DNA from: Clostridia bacterium
GTDB taxonomy: Bacteria > Bacillota_A > Clostridia > Oscillospirales > CAG-272
Direction: 5' to 3'
Assembly: GCA_017445115.1 (NCBI GenBank)
Contig: JAFSUU010000021.1
Location: forward strand, 12,304-76,303
Length of the DNA: 64,000 nucleotides
Positions 10,334 to 18,400 of the stretch are shown piece after piece. Each line of letters starts with the position of its first letter. The first letter of the stretch is position 1. Both the position numbers and the translations under genes were made by a program. Under the pieces are notes generated by a model. It was not told the origin of the DNA. It searched no databases and was given only the letters and a program-made list of their open reading frames with translations.

Positions 10334-10891
10334 ATGAAAAGAATAATATCAGCAGTTATTGCGGCAATACTCGTATTTGCAGCGTTGGTCCTCACATCCT
10401 GCGGGAAAAACACCGACGGAACTCCGGACGGAATGAAGCTCGCTTCAGGCGAGGCCGCTTCCTATCTGTTTTACGTTCCAGAAACGTGGCAGTGTGACGT
10501 CGCGTCCGGCGCGACAAGCGCTTACTATTCAAACAGAGATACGTCAAGTGTCAGTGTCATGACTTTTTCAATGAATTATTCGGATGCGAGCGCCGCTGAC
10601 TGGTGGTCGGAATTCGAAGAGGATTTCAAAAAGGTTTACTCAGATTTTGAAGTCGTAAGCCGCGAGGCGACGACTCTCGACGGAGTTGAAGCCGAAAAGG
10701 TCGTTTTCACCGGAAAGCTCTCTCACGGAGAGGAAGAGGTGACGTTCAAGTTCATGCAGGTCGCTGCGGTAAAGAGAAAGACGCTCAGCGCCCCCGAAGT
10801 ATACGTGTTCACTTATACGTCGTCTCCGGAGGTCTATGACGAGCATCTGACAGACGTGCAGAGTATGCTCGATAACTTCAAGTTCAACTGA
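10334..10891 (+). CDS. Lipoprotein with PsbP/DcrB-like fold
   Basis: A 185-residue exported lipoprotein. The signal peptide ends in LTSC, giving lipidated Cys near residue 20. The rest is one compact domain starting LFYVPETWQ and containing VSVMTFSMNY and DGVEAEKVVFTG, a pattern seen in PsbP/DcrB/DUF1795-type domains; this is inference from pattern. ATG 10334 is preferred to GTG 10328 because GAGAGGTG ends just before it. The gene begins 18 bases after dus and ends 1 base before the cysteine desulfurase start, so the three are probably cotranscribed. Function unknown. Confidence 0.8.
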   Translation: MKRIISAVIAAILVFAALVLTSCGKNTDGTPDGMKLASGEAASYLFYVPETWQCDVASGATSAYYSNRDTSSVSVMTFSMNYSDASAADWWSEFEEDFKKVYSDFEVVSREATTLDGVEAEKVVFTGKLSHGEEEVTFKFMQVAAVKRKTLSAPEVYVFTYTSSPEVYDEHLTDVQSMLDNFKFN

Positions 10892-10892
10892 T

Positions 10893-12071
10893 ATGATTTA
10901 TTTTGACAACAGCGCGACGACGCCTCCCTGCCGTGAAGCAATAGGCGCGGCAAACAGAGCGATGAGCGAATGCTGGGGAAACCCGTCGTCGTCTCATGCG
11001 ATGGGCGTTGAAGCAAAGAGGATACTCGATTCGGCAAGGCAGAATGTCGCCGCATCCCTCGGGATAAGACGTCTCACTGAAGGAAAATGCGTTTTTACGT
11101 CCGGCGGGACCGAGGCGAACAACCTTGCGGTTTTCGGCTCTGTCTATTCAAAAGAGAGACCGAAAAAGGGCTCATCAAGGGGAAAGATAATTATCAGCGA
11201 CGGCGAACACGCGTCGATCGAAGCGGCGATCCCCGTTCTTGAAAAAGAGGGCTTTTGCGTTTTCAGGGTCCCGACTGTCGGCGGTGCGCTCGATCTTGAC
11301 GCGCTTGAGAGAGAAGCGACTTCCGACGTCATTTTTGCATCGGTGATGAAAGTCAACAATGAGACCGGCGCGGTATATGACACGAGAACGGCGTCGCGTA
11401 TCATAAAAGCAAAAGCGCCCGGCGCGATATTTCATACCGATTGCGTCCAGGCGTATATGAAAATGAAGCTTTCACCTCTCGAACTCGGCGCCGATATGAT
11501 AACGGTCAGCGCACACAAAATTTTTTCTCTGAAAGGCGCGGGCGCGCTGTGTTTTACAAACGAGATCGTCAAGACGAAAAAGCTCGTTCGCACATCCGCC
11601 GGCGGCGGACAGGAGGAAGGTTTCAGGGCAGGTACGGAGAGTATGCCCGCCATCGCCGCGTTCGGCGAAGCATCGTCGCTCGGTCAGGCTGAACTGCCGG
11701 AGAGGATCGCAAAGTGCCGCACCGTCGGAGAATACGCGGTAAAGAAGGTCGGCGCGCTCGACGGCGTGAGGCTGAATCTGCCGCGCGAGAGGATACCGAA
11801 CGTGCTCAGCGTCACTGTTCCCGGGATCAAGAGCGAGACGATGCTCAACTACCTTTCGGGCGAGGGGATATGTGTTTCGAAAAGCTCCGCCTGCTCGGCA
11901 AGATCGAAAAATCTCAGCGCCGCGCTTCTCGCTTTCGGGCTTACCGAGGAGGACGTGGACTCGACGATGAGACTCAGTTTTTCTCATCTCAACACAGAGG
12001 AGGAGATCGACTTTTTCTGCGACGTGCTCGAACGCGGTATAAGCTCTCTCGCGAGGATAAAGAAAAGCTGA
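10893..12071 (+). CDS. Cysteine desulfurase (NifS/IscS-like)
   Basis: A 392-residue PLP enzyme that takes sulfur from cysteine to form an enzyme persulfide. The substrate-binding GGTEANN motif, the PLP lysine in SAHK (Lys209) and the catalytic cysteine in SSACS (Cys334) are present. No iscU or iscR neighbour exists. A likely sulfur acceptor is ThiI, encoded at 42549-43739 in the same window, since NifS-type enzymes commonly feed ThiI for 4-thiouridine in tRNA. That pairing is inference. The start codon lies 1 base after the upstream stop with no separate strong ribosome site, which suggests translational coupling. Confidence 0.92.
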   Translation: MIYFDNSATTPPCREAIGAANRAMSECWGNPSSSHAMGVEAKRILDSARQNVAASLGIRRLTEGKCVFTSGGTEANNLAVFGSVYSKERPKKGSSRGKIIISDGEHASIEAAIPVLEKEGFCVFRVPTVGGALDLDALEREATSDVIFASVMKVNNETGAVYDTRTASRIIKAKAPGAIFHTDCVQAYMKMKLSPLELGADMITVSAHKIFSLKGAGALCFTNEIVKTKKLVRTSAGGGQEEGFRAGTESMPAIAAFGEASSLGQAELPERIAKCRTVGEYAVKKVGALDGVRLNLPRERIPNVLSVTVPGIKSETMLNYLSGEGICVSKSSACSARSKNLSAALLAFGLTEEDVDSTMRLSFSHLNTEEEIDFFCDVLERGISSLARIKKS

Positions 12072-12085
12072 CTGAAAAATACCAC

Positions 12086-12114
12086 TTGACAAATAATCTG
12101 CGTCAAGTTACAAT
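12086..12114 (+). promoter_or_regulatory. Promoter with overlapping inverted repeat, upstream of DUF1292 gene
   Basis: A perfect TTGACA (12086-12091), a 17-bp spacer and TACAAT (12109-12114). An inverted repeat, CTTGAC at 12085-12090 and GTCAAG at 12101-12106, overlaps the -35 box and spacer. This arrangement is typical of a repressor site, but no binding protein can be named. Confidence 0.75.
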
Positions 12115-12139
12115 ATAATATACAAAGGAGGTTTTGAAA

Positions 12140-12451
12140 ATGGCTGACGAAAAAAACCTTGAAGAAGAATATTTTGAATCCGAAATATACACTTTGATCG
12201 ACGAAGACGGCAACGAGGAAGAGTTCGAACTTATCGGCAAGTATATGGAGAACGGTATCACTTACAACGCTCTCGTTCCCGCCGAAGAATCAAAGCAGAA
12301 CGGTGAATACGTCATTTTCCGCCGCGAAGAAGATGAAAACGGCGACGTATATCTCGCAACGATCGAAGACGACGATGAATTCGACAGGATCGCGGATATA
12401 TTTGACGACAGCTTCAACGATTTCGACTACGACGAAGAAGTTGATAAGTGA
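12140..12451 (+). CDS. DUF1292 family acidic protein (YrzB-like)
   Basis: A 103-residue highly acidic protein. The core LIDEDGNEEEFELIGKYMENG followed by YNALVPAEE and YVIFRREEDENG is characteristic of DUF1292. Start ATG 12140 follows a near-perfect AAAGGAGG. In other Firmicutes the family is usually encoded with ruvX/yqgF and reoM-like genes, but here it stands alone with its own promoter, just ahead of a structured RNA. Its biochemical role is not established. Confidence 0.88.
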   Translation: MADEKNLEEEYFESEIYTLIDEDGNEEEFELIGKYMENGITYNALVPAEESKQNGEYVIFRREEDENGDVYLATIEDDDEFDRIADIFDDSFNDFDYDEEVDK

Positions 12452-12459
12452 CCGTGTTT

Positions 12460-12665
12460 TATATCTGCCTTGTGCGTGATGACTTGGCATTAAAACCCAC
12501 ATCATAAAATTGGAGCCCGCACCGTTTACGGGTATGCAGACCTCCCGCCTTCCGTCTCCTTTCGTGACACGGTTGCGCGGACGCTGGTAGCTCAAAGTCT
12601 ACGGATGGGCGCCGCCTTGCGTAAGCAGGGTTTGTATTGCGGAGTTACACGGCATGGCGGATATT
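12460..12665 (+). ncRNA. Structured non-coding RNA, candidate 6S RNA
   Basis: This segment has no plausible coding frame. The ends pair through ATATCTGCC (12461-12469) and GGCGGATAT (12656-12664), nine pairs with one G-U, then CGTG with CACG beyond an internal loop. Inside are TGATG/CATCA, CCCG/CGGG and a CCTTGC-GTAA-GCAGGG hairpin with a GNRA loop. A rod of about 205 nt closed by its ends fits 6S RNA in size and layout. The SRP GGAAGNAGC loop, RNase P core motifs and a tmRNA 3' end are not seen. The 6S label is inference. Confidence 0.5.
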
Positions 12666-12670
12666 CAAAT

Positions 12671-12700
12671 GAAACGGCGGGCGTGATCGCCCGCCGTTTC
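12671..12700 (+). terminator. Strong hairpin after the RNA gene
   Basis: A perfect 13-bp stem with arms GAAACGGCGGGCG and its complement around TGAT. No T tract follows, so it may stabilise the 3' end of the RNA or act as a partial terminator before the next lipoprotein gene at 12723. Confidence 0.6.
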
Positions 12701-12722
12701 TGGAAAGGCAAAGGAAAAGAAA

Positions 12723-13538
12723 ATGAAAAAACGCATTTGGTTTTATGTTTTATTAATTGTTATGTCGTTTACAGTCGCGTTCACTCTCGCCTCTTGCGGA
12801 AATGATGACGAACCGGAAACCTCGGATACAGCCGACAGTTCAACGACTCCCGTGTCGTCCGATTCGGAGGACACAGAGCCCATTATGTCCGGCTTGACAT
12901 ACGAGTTTATTCTTGACGATGAAGGAAATAACATCGGACAAAAAGGATTTTATGATGACGGCGCTCTCTGCTTTGAGGAGTATTACGACGCCGAGGGCAG
13001 AGTTACCGACCACACCGACTACAACGCCGACGGTACGGTAGCGGCTGTTTACAATTATACGTTTCTCGGTGGAGACACCCCGGATCACTACACGGTAGAG
13101 CAGTACAGTTATGATGCGGGTTCGCTGACGACCAAAGACGTCATAAAGTTAAACAAAGACAGGCTGATCGACAGCGTCTACACGTACGATGCGGAAGGGG
13201 CGCTTGTGGAAGCGTACCTTTACGAATACAACGACGGCGGCCAGCTCGTCAAAGAAGCGCTCGTCGGCTCAAACAACGCGTATCGGCTTATCACTGAATA
13301 CGAGTACACGGAAGACGGAAAAGTCGAAAAGGTAATTTACAAAAAAGGTTCCGGCGAGATGTCCACCTATTCGGTTTTCTCGTATAACGAAAACGGAAAA
13401 GTTGACAGAGAGTCCAATTACGATCTCGAAGGCACGATGACGTCGTATATTCAGTACACCTACGACGAGAAAGGCGATCTTGTCGAAGAGGAAGAGTATC
13501 TTCTCGACGAAGACGGCAATTATTATTTGTTCGGATAA
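12723..13538 (+). CDS. Lipoprotein with YD/RHS-like degenerate repeats
   Basis: A 271-residue predicted lipoprotein: lysine-rich start, hydrophobic stretch, lipobox LASC near residue 25, then a low-complexity D/S/T/E linker to about residue 55. The remainder is made of repeats of about 20 residues with cores such as EEYYDAEGRVTDHTDYNADG, YTYDAEGALVEAYLYEYNDG and YTYDEKGDLVEEEEYLLDED. These resemble the YD repeats of RHS and cell-surface proteins. ATG 12723 follows AAAGGAAAAG. No enzymatic domain is seen. Probably an envelope-attached repeat protein of unknown function. Confidence 0.82.
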   Translation: MKKRIWFYVLLIVMSFTVAFTLASCGNDDEPETSDTADSSTTPVSSDSEDTEPIMSGLTYEFILDDEGNNIGQKGFYDDGALCFEEYYDAEGRVTDHTDYNADGTVAAVYNYTFLGGDTPDHYTVEQYSYDAGSLTTKDVIKLNKDRLIDSVYTYDAEGALVEAYLYEYNDGGQLVKEALVGSNNAYRLITEYEYTEDGKVEKVIYKKGSGEMSTYSVFSYNENGKVDRESNYDLEGTMTSYIQYTYDEKGDLVEEEEYLLDEDGNYYLFG

Positions 13539-13546
13539 CAGGATGC

Positions 13547-13577
13547 GGGCCCGGAATTTTCCGAGCCCACGTTTTTT
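13547..13577 (+). terminator. Rho-independent terminator of the repeat lipoprotein gene
   Basis: GGGC-C-CGGA pairs with TCCG-A-GCCC around ATTT (one C-A mismatch), followed within four bases by six T residues at 13572-13577. Confidence 0.8.
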
Positions 13578-13638
13578 GCAGTATGAAACTCATAAAGTCT
13601 GCATACGGTTTTTCATGGATAATATCTCTGTTGTCCTG

Positions 13639-13701
13639 AAAACTTATTCAGAGAAGTTTTGAGGGGATCAAAAAGGGGGACTTTTTCAAAAGTCCCCCTT
13701 T
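13639..13701. repeat. Two-hairpin intergenic repeat, copy 2
   Basis: An AAAACTT/AAGTTTT hairpin (13639-13660) is followed by a perfect 14-bp stem, AAAGGGGGACTTTT (13672-13685) with its complement at 13688-13701. It lies between convergent genes, so it probably terminates the minus-strand GGDEF gene and backs up the plus-strand terminator. Related to the copies at 68, 15329 and 61550. Confidence 0.8.
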
Positions 13702-13717
13702 AAATATTCGTTTCTTA

Positions 13718-15205
13718 TCACCTGTAGCTGCCGTGTTCTTTTTTGAATGCGGCTTTGTTTTCGTACATTAATTTGTCGGCGCGTTTGAAGACAAGCTCGA
13801 CCGTGTTGTCGTCGGAGGCGAAGTCTGCGACGCCGACGGCAGCGGAGAATCTGAGCCACGGATCCGCGTCGGTTTTTGAATAAGACTTTTCGTATTCGGC
13901 TCTGAGACTGTTTGCTATCGCATGACGATTAGTGTAATCGTCACCCTGAAGCACGATGATGAATTCGTCGCCGCCTATTCTGAACACGGGCGAATTCTTG
14001 AATTCGTTGAGAGCTATGTCGCAGCAGCCCTTGATGTAGATGTCGCCGGCTTTGTGTCCGTAGTCGTCGTTGATCTTTTTCAGGTCGTTTATGTCGATCA
14101 TAACGAACGCGAACTCGGCGATCCCTTTCATGATCTGACTGTTTAGCTCTTCTGATTTCTTGATGTACGCGGCCTTGTTGCCGACACCGGTGAGAGAATC
14201 CTTGTATGATTCAATGCTGAGTTGATCGATCTGCTTGTCCTTGTCTTCGATCTCGATCTGGGCCTTCAGCTTGTCCTCCTGAAGCGAGGACACGTCTTTG
14301 AGGTAATCGACGATGTTGATCTGCATTGACCGTATGCTCTCATATATCTCGTTTATCTCATCCCGGCCCTTTATATCAAGATTCATAACGCCCGCATCCT
14401 CGTAAGAGAGATGCTCTGACGGTTCAAAACGCTTCATTTCGCGCGTCATAGCGTGAAGAGGTTTGACCACGACCTTGTTGATGAGCAGTACCGCGCCGAC
14501 CATCACAGCCGCAGTGAACAGAAGAGAACCGATGACGATGTACGCTAAGAGCTGATAGCGCTGCGCCATGACGTCATTCATACCGAAATCACATCCCGCG
14601 ACACAGACGCAGTTGCCGTTCGAATCGTATACCGGATAAAACGCCGAACACAGCCAGCCCCAGTTTCCGTGCGAGATCGTCGGCTCAGTCATAGCGGCGA
14701 GATCCATACCAAGAAGTTCCTCTTCCCGTTCCTCGTAGTATCCGGTCTCATAGACCTCAACGCTTTCGTCATCGATCAGATACATATCCTTATCCGCGTT
14801 TATGTCTCCATGTGCGGTAAGATAGAGATATTTGATGTCCTGTACGTTCTCTATGTATTCGGTCAGTATGTGACGGATCTTGGAGTATTCATCCCACAAG
14901 CCGTGTTCCTTGAGATACGAAATGACGGGCTCTTCGTCGTCTTTTTCCTCAGCCGCCTCGCGCAGCTGCTGGTATTCTTCGGTCTCTGCGGCGCTGCGAA
15001 GTTTTGCGAGGAAATCGCCGTCAACGAGAGACGCCATATTGCGGGCGTTGTCGCTGGCAGCCTGCTTGTAGTAGTTGTCTATTGTGTTGGCGCTCGTAAA
15101 GAACGCAATAGCCGCTGTTCCCAGAGCTGAAACGATGATAGTGAACGCGACGAAAATATACATCTTCTTTTTTACGGAAAATCTCTTTTTGGTTTTTTCT
15201 TCCAT
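13718..15205 (-). CDS. Membrane-bound diguanylate cyclase (sensor-HAMP-GGDEF)
   Basis: A 495-residue protein expected to make cyclic di-GMP. Order: TM1 (about 12-34), an extracytoplasmic sensor domain of about 190 residues that looks Cache-like, TM2, a HAMP-like linker (KPLHAMTREMKRF), a coiled coil, and a GGDEF domain with DSLTGVGNKAAY and intact RIGGDEF near residue 409. No RxxD inhibitory site precedes GGDEF (KNSP there), so product inhibition may be absent. An upstream in-frame ATG at 15271 overlaps the promoter, so ATG 15205 is chosen. Monocistronic. No cyclic di-GMP receptor is seen nearby. Confidence 0.9.
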   Translation of the reverse strand: MEEKTKKRFSVKKKMYIFVAFTIIVSALGTAAIAFFTSANTIDNYYKQAASDNARNMASLVDGDFLAKLRSAAETEEYQQLREAAEEKDDEEPVISYLKEHGLWDEYSKIRHILTEYIENVQDIKYLYLTAHGDINADKDMYLIDDESVEVYETGYYEEREEELLGMDLAAMTEPTISHGNWGWLCSAFYPVYDSNGNCVCVAGCDFGMNDVMAQRYQLLAYIVIGSLLFTAAVMVGAVLLINKVVVKPLHAMTREMKRFEPSEHLSYEDAGVMNLDIKGRDEINEIYESIRSMQINIVDYLKDVSSLQEDKLKAQIEIEDKDKQIDQLSIESYKDSLTGVGNKAAYIKKSEELNSQIMKGIAEFAFVMIDINDLKKINDDYGHKAGDIYIKGCCDIALNEFKNSPVFRIGGDEFIIVLQGDDYTNRHAIANSLRAEYEKSYSKTDADPWLRFSAAVGVADFASDDNTVELVFKRADKLMYENKAAFKKEHGSYR

Positions 15206-15241
15206 AACGACCGTCCCGTATTTTATTTTTTTCGATAAAAT

Positions 15242-15270
15242 AATTATATCACGTCCGCGTGAAGATTTCA
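15242..15270 (-). promoter_or_regulatory. Promoter of the GGDEF gene
   Basis: On the minus strand: TTGAAA (15270-15265), a 17-bp spacer and TATAAT (15247-15242). The start codon follows 36 bases downstream. Confidence 0.85.
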
Positions 15271-15328
15271 ACGGCTGAATGAATAATATACTCTTATCGT
15301 TGCCAGCCGAAAAATCCTTGCTTCACGC

Positions 15329-15389
15329 AAAACTTCTTCCAGGAAGTTTTGAAGGGTTATTAAGGGGGACTTTTTCGAAAGTCCCTCTT
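15329..15389. repeat. Two-hairpin intergenic repeat, copy 3
   Basis: AAAACTTC/GAAGTTTT around TTCCAG (15329-15350), then a stem of about 12 bp, AAGGGGGACTTT with its partner, capped by a TTCG loop (15362-15389). It lies just past the stop of the minus-strand DUF5107 gene and should serve as its terminator. Same family as the copies at 68, 13639 and 61550. Confidence 0.8.
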
Positions 15390-15409
15390 GATTTGCTCAC
15401 CCTTCAGTA

Positions 15410-17413
15410 TTATTTCTTTTTCTTCTGCGACGTGCGGTAGTCAAAGATCGCGGGGACTTCGCATTCGTTTCTGTCAAACGGGAGTCCTGCTTCCTTCGCC
15501 TTCGCTTCCTCGAGATCGAGATAGATATTCGTGATGATGTTCTCGCCTTCTCTGATGTCCGCTACCACAAGACCGCCGTTTTCCCGGAGAACGCTTTCAG
15601 CGTATTCAAGATCGCCGAGCTTGATGCTTGCTATCACAAGATAAAGCTTTATTCTGCCGATGGAGAGGAGTTCGGGCTCAAGAGCTTTTGCAAGTTCCAT
15701 CACTTCGCCGTACATTTCCGATGCGACGAGAGACGCCATTGCCTCTTTCGCGAGTGATTCGTCGCCCGGCATCATTTTTGACGCCTTCATCATTTTTTCG
15801 GCAGAGTCTTTGTTGTTCCCGCAAAGTTTAGCGATCATCGCAAAGCCGTACATCGCCCACGCAGACGGCGTAAGATCAAATGACTTTTCAAAGCAGTTGT
15901 AAGCGTCCTGAAGCTTCTCATATCCCGTCGCGCAGTATGCGGCGCCGAGTTCGAGGTAAGTGTACCAGTTTTCGGCGTCTTTGTCTTTTACAGCCGACTC
16001 AAGCATTTTTACGAACTCACCCTGAAGCATCCAGGAGTTCGGAACGTCTGCGGGGTCGTGATGACCCGTCGTTCCTTCGTTCATAAGGCGAAGCCAGTCC
16101 TCCTGCTCGCGCCCGGGAGCGCCGAAATCGAGATGCGGAGCGATCAGCGCTTCTCCGGATCTTTCGCGGCGTATGTTTTCGAGCGCGCACCAGCCGGAGC
16201 CTTCAAAGATAATGGCGTCGGCGCGCCGTTTTGCCATAGGTCTCGTCGCGTCGAGCATATTTTCGAGCTCTTCCTCGCCTATCATAGCTTCAAGCTTTGT
16301 CGCCACCTCGTTTTTCGCAGCTGCCCAGTCGTCGCCGTGAACTACCGCCGGGTCTGCGCTCATCGCGCCGTACGCCTCAAGCCATTCCCACGTTGTTTTC
16401 GGCGGCATCGGAACACACTCGTATTGAGACGAAGCGAGTCCCGCCTGTATCTCCGTGTATCTGAGATCGGAGCCGTCCTCGGTCAGATATTCCTGCCATC
16501 TGTCGCCGCCGGTGCCCTGGCCCCATGCGAAGAGTTTCCGTCCTTTCAGGAGGGAAGTTGAAGTCTGTATCAATCCGTAACCGTCGGCGTCAAGCTGCGC
16601 TTCGTATTTGCGTGCCCTGTCCGGGATCTTGTAGAAGTGATCCATCGCGTTCGGTATCTCGCACGGACGCGTACCGTCGAATCCGTCGTGCTCGGGAATA
16701 TTGACGAGAGAAATGTTGTTCTCCTGAACGTACGCGCCGTCGGCGTTTACGATTACGCGGCATCCCTTCGTTTCGGGGACCGCGATGTTGCTCCACCAGT
16801 ACATCGGTACGACGTCGTAGAGCGGATTTATTATCCTCATCCTCGCGAACATGAAGCGCGATCCTTCCGGAATGAAGAAATCCATCTGCTTCACAACGCG
16901 GCGTATCCTCTCAAATTCGTACATACGGAGAACGGGGGTGCCGTCGTCAAATTTCGTCACCGCCGTGAATAATCTCTCGCATGTGTGAACGTTGTGACCG
17001 AAAAAGCCGCAGTTCCACTCGACGCCTCCCGAGGTCCAGGCGTTTCTAATCGCAAGGTTGCACGGACGGAGCACCGGATTCACCGACAGAAGCTCGCGCC
17101 CCGCGTCTTTGTCGAAAAGCGACATCAGCTTACCGCCCCAGTCGGGAAGGAAGGTCGCCTTAAGATGCTCGTTCTCGAGAACGACGGCGTTCACCTTCGT
17201 CTCGTAAAGCTCCCTCGTGTACATATCCTGCATCCTGTACGGAAACGGACTCGGAACGTGACCGTAACCCACGAAAAGTCCGTCCTCTTCAGGAAGGTTC
17301 GTGTTTCCGCTTCTGTGCCAGAAGCATACATTCGACAGCGCGGGAAGAGAGGATTCTCCCCGCATATTGGCGCTCATCATCGTAAGAGTCGTCTGTTTCA
17401 GCGTTGAATTCAT
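15410..17413 (-). CDS. DUF5107 domain protein with C-terminal TPR repeats
   Basis: A 667-residue protein without signal peptide, so probably cytoplasmic. The first two thirds are a galactose-mutarotase-like beta-sandwich of the DUF5107 type (LLSVNPVLRPCNLAIRNAWT, SGGVEWNCGFFGHNVHT, MYWWSNIAVPETKGCRVI). The last third is helical TPR-type repeats (YTYLELGAAYCATGYEKLQD, SAWAMYGFAMIAKLCGNNKD). DUF5107 proteins are linked to carbohydrate metabolism, but no reaction is established for this one. ATG 17413 has GGAGA seven bases upstream. It is transcribed divergently from the polysaccharide export cluster. Confidence 0.88.
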   Translation of the reverse strand: MNSTLKQTTLTMMSANMRGESSLPALSNVCFWHRSGNTNLPEEDGLFVGYGHVPSPFPYRMQDMYTRELYETKVNAVVLENEHLKATFLPDWGGKLMSLFDKDAGRELLSVNPVLRPCNLAIRNAWTSGGVEWNCGFFGHNVHTCERLFTAVTKFDDGTPVLRMYEFERIRRVVKQMDFFIPEGSRFMFARMRIINPLYDVVPMYWWSNIAVPETKGCRVIVNADGAYVQENNISLVNIPEHDGFDGTRPCEIPNAMDHFYKIPDRARKYEAQLDADGYGLIQTSTSLLKGRKLFAWGQGTGGDRWQEYLTEDGSDLRYTEIQAGLASSQYECVPMPPKTTWEWLEAYGAMSADPAVVHGDDWAAAKNEVATKLEAMIGEEELENMLDATRPMAKRRADAIIFEGSGWCALENIRRERSGEALIAPHLDFGAPGREQEDWLRLMNEGTTGHHDPADVPNSWMLQGEFVKMLESAVKDKDAENWYTYLELGAAYCATGYEKLQDAYNCFEKSFDLTPSAWAMYGFAMIAKLCGNNKDSAEKMMKASKMMPGDESLAKEAMASLVASEMYGEVMELAKALEPELLSIGRIKLYLVIASIKLGDLEYAESVLRENGGLVVADIREGENIITNIYLDLEEAKAKEAGLPFDRNECEVPAIFDYRTSQKKKK

Positions 17414-17458
17414 TTCGGTTCTCCGTAAAAATACGCGTATTATTTATAGATCAAGATA

Positions 17459-17487
17459 AGTTTAGCATAAAGCTCCGGTTATGTCAA
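17459..17487 (-). promoter_or_regulatory. Promoter of the DUF5107 gene
   Basis: On the minus strand: perfect TTGACA (17487-17482), a 17-bp spacer and an extended -10, TGC-TAAACT (17464-17459). Confidence 0.8.
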
Positions 17488-17512
17488 GGCGGACGCGCAC
17501 CTTATAAAACTA

Positions 17513-17541
17513 TTGATTTTTTATATAATATATGGTATAAT
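17513..17541 (+). promoter_or_regulatory. Promoter of the polysaccharide export and rhamnose operon
   Basis: TTGATT (17513-17518), a 17-bp AT-rich spacer and perfect TATAAT (17536-17541). It is back to back with the DUF5107 promoter. All eight downstream genes are co-directional with short gaps, so this probably drives the whole cluster. Confidence 0.8.
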
Positions 17542-17596
17542 GCAGTGATAATGGAGTAATATGCCGCGATGCCGGTTTTACCGGAAAGGAAAGACA

Positions 17597-18385
17597 ATGA
17601 TAAAGAACTTGTGGTTCAGTTATAAGAAATACGGGTTTCTCTTAAAGCAGCTGATTATAAGAGATTTCAAGGTTAAATATAAGCGTTCGGTACTCGGCGT
17701 TCTGTGGAGCCTGCTCTATCCGCTCCTTATGACCGCGGTCATGGCGATCATTTTCTCGAACGTGTTCAAATTCTCGACGCCGGGAGTGAATTACGTCGCG
17801 TATCTTATCACGGGACTGACGCTCTTCAACTATTTTTCCGAAGCGTCGAACCTCGCGATGAGCAGCGTCGTCACCAACTTCCCGCTCATCAATAAGGTGT
17901 ATATGCCGAAATACATTTTCCCGCTGTCTAAAGCGCTGTTCGTCGGCATAAACTTCCTTCTCTCCCTGATACCCATGTATCTCGTCATATTGTTTACCGG
18001 TACGGGACTTAACTGGTATCATTTCCTGCTTCCGTACTGCTTCGTGTGTCTGTTTTTATTTACGCTCGGAATGGGATTCCTGCTTTCTGCGGTCTCGGTA
18101 TTTCTCCGCGATATGTTTTATATCTACGGGATCATCATAACGATTTGGACTTATATGACGCCGCTTATGTATGACGTCAGTCTCATATCGAACCGCGTGC
18201 TGCTCTTTATTATGAAGCTCAATCCCATGTACCAGTACGTCACCTTTGCGAGAACGATAATACTGTACGGACGTGTCCCGAGCCTTATGCAGTTCGCAGG
18301 CTGCGCGGTATCTGCGCTTCTTGTTCTGTGCATCGGCGCTTTCGTATTCAAAAAGACGCAGAACAAGTTCATCTATTATATGTGA
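17597..18385 (+). CDS. Polysaccharide/teichoic acid ABC exporter permease (Wzm/TagG-like)
   Basis: A 262-residue ABC-2 permease with about six membrane helices. The amphipathic N-terminus IKNLWFSYKKYGFLLKQLII and RDFKVKYKRSVLGVLWSLLYPL are diagnostic of the TagG/RfbD/Wzm family, which moves lipid-linked polysaccharide across the membrane. ATG 17597 is preferred to the in-frame ATG 17561 because AAAGGAAAG lies in front of it. The Wzt-like ATPase follows directly, then dTDP-rhamnose genes, so the cargo is likely a rhamnose-containing glycan. Confidence 0.92.
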   Translation: MIKNLWFSYKKYGFLLKQLIIRDFKVKYKRSVLGVLWSLLYPLLMTAVMAIIFSNVFKFSTPGVNYVAYLITGLTLFNYFSEASNLAMSSVVTNFPLINKVYMPKYIFPLSKALFVGINFLLSLIPMYLVILFTGTGLNWYHFLLPYCFVCLFLFTLGMGFLLSAVSVFLRDMFYIYGIIITIWTYMTPLMYDVSLISNRVLLFIMKLNPMYQYVTFARTIILYGRVPSLMQFAGCAVSALLVLCIGAFVFKKTQNKFIYYM

Positions 18386-18400
18386 TCGGAGGTGCGGCAA

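Noticed and set aside
12460..12665. SRP RNA, tmRNA or RNase P RNA
   Set aside because: No GGAAGNAGC-type SRP loop, no tRNA-like CCA end or tag frame, and none of the RNase P core motifs.
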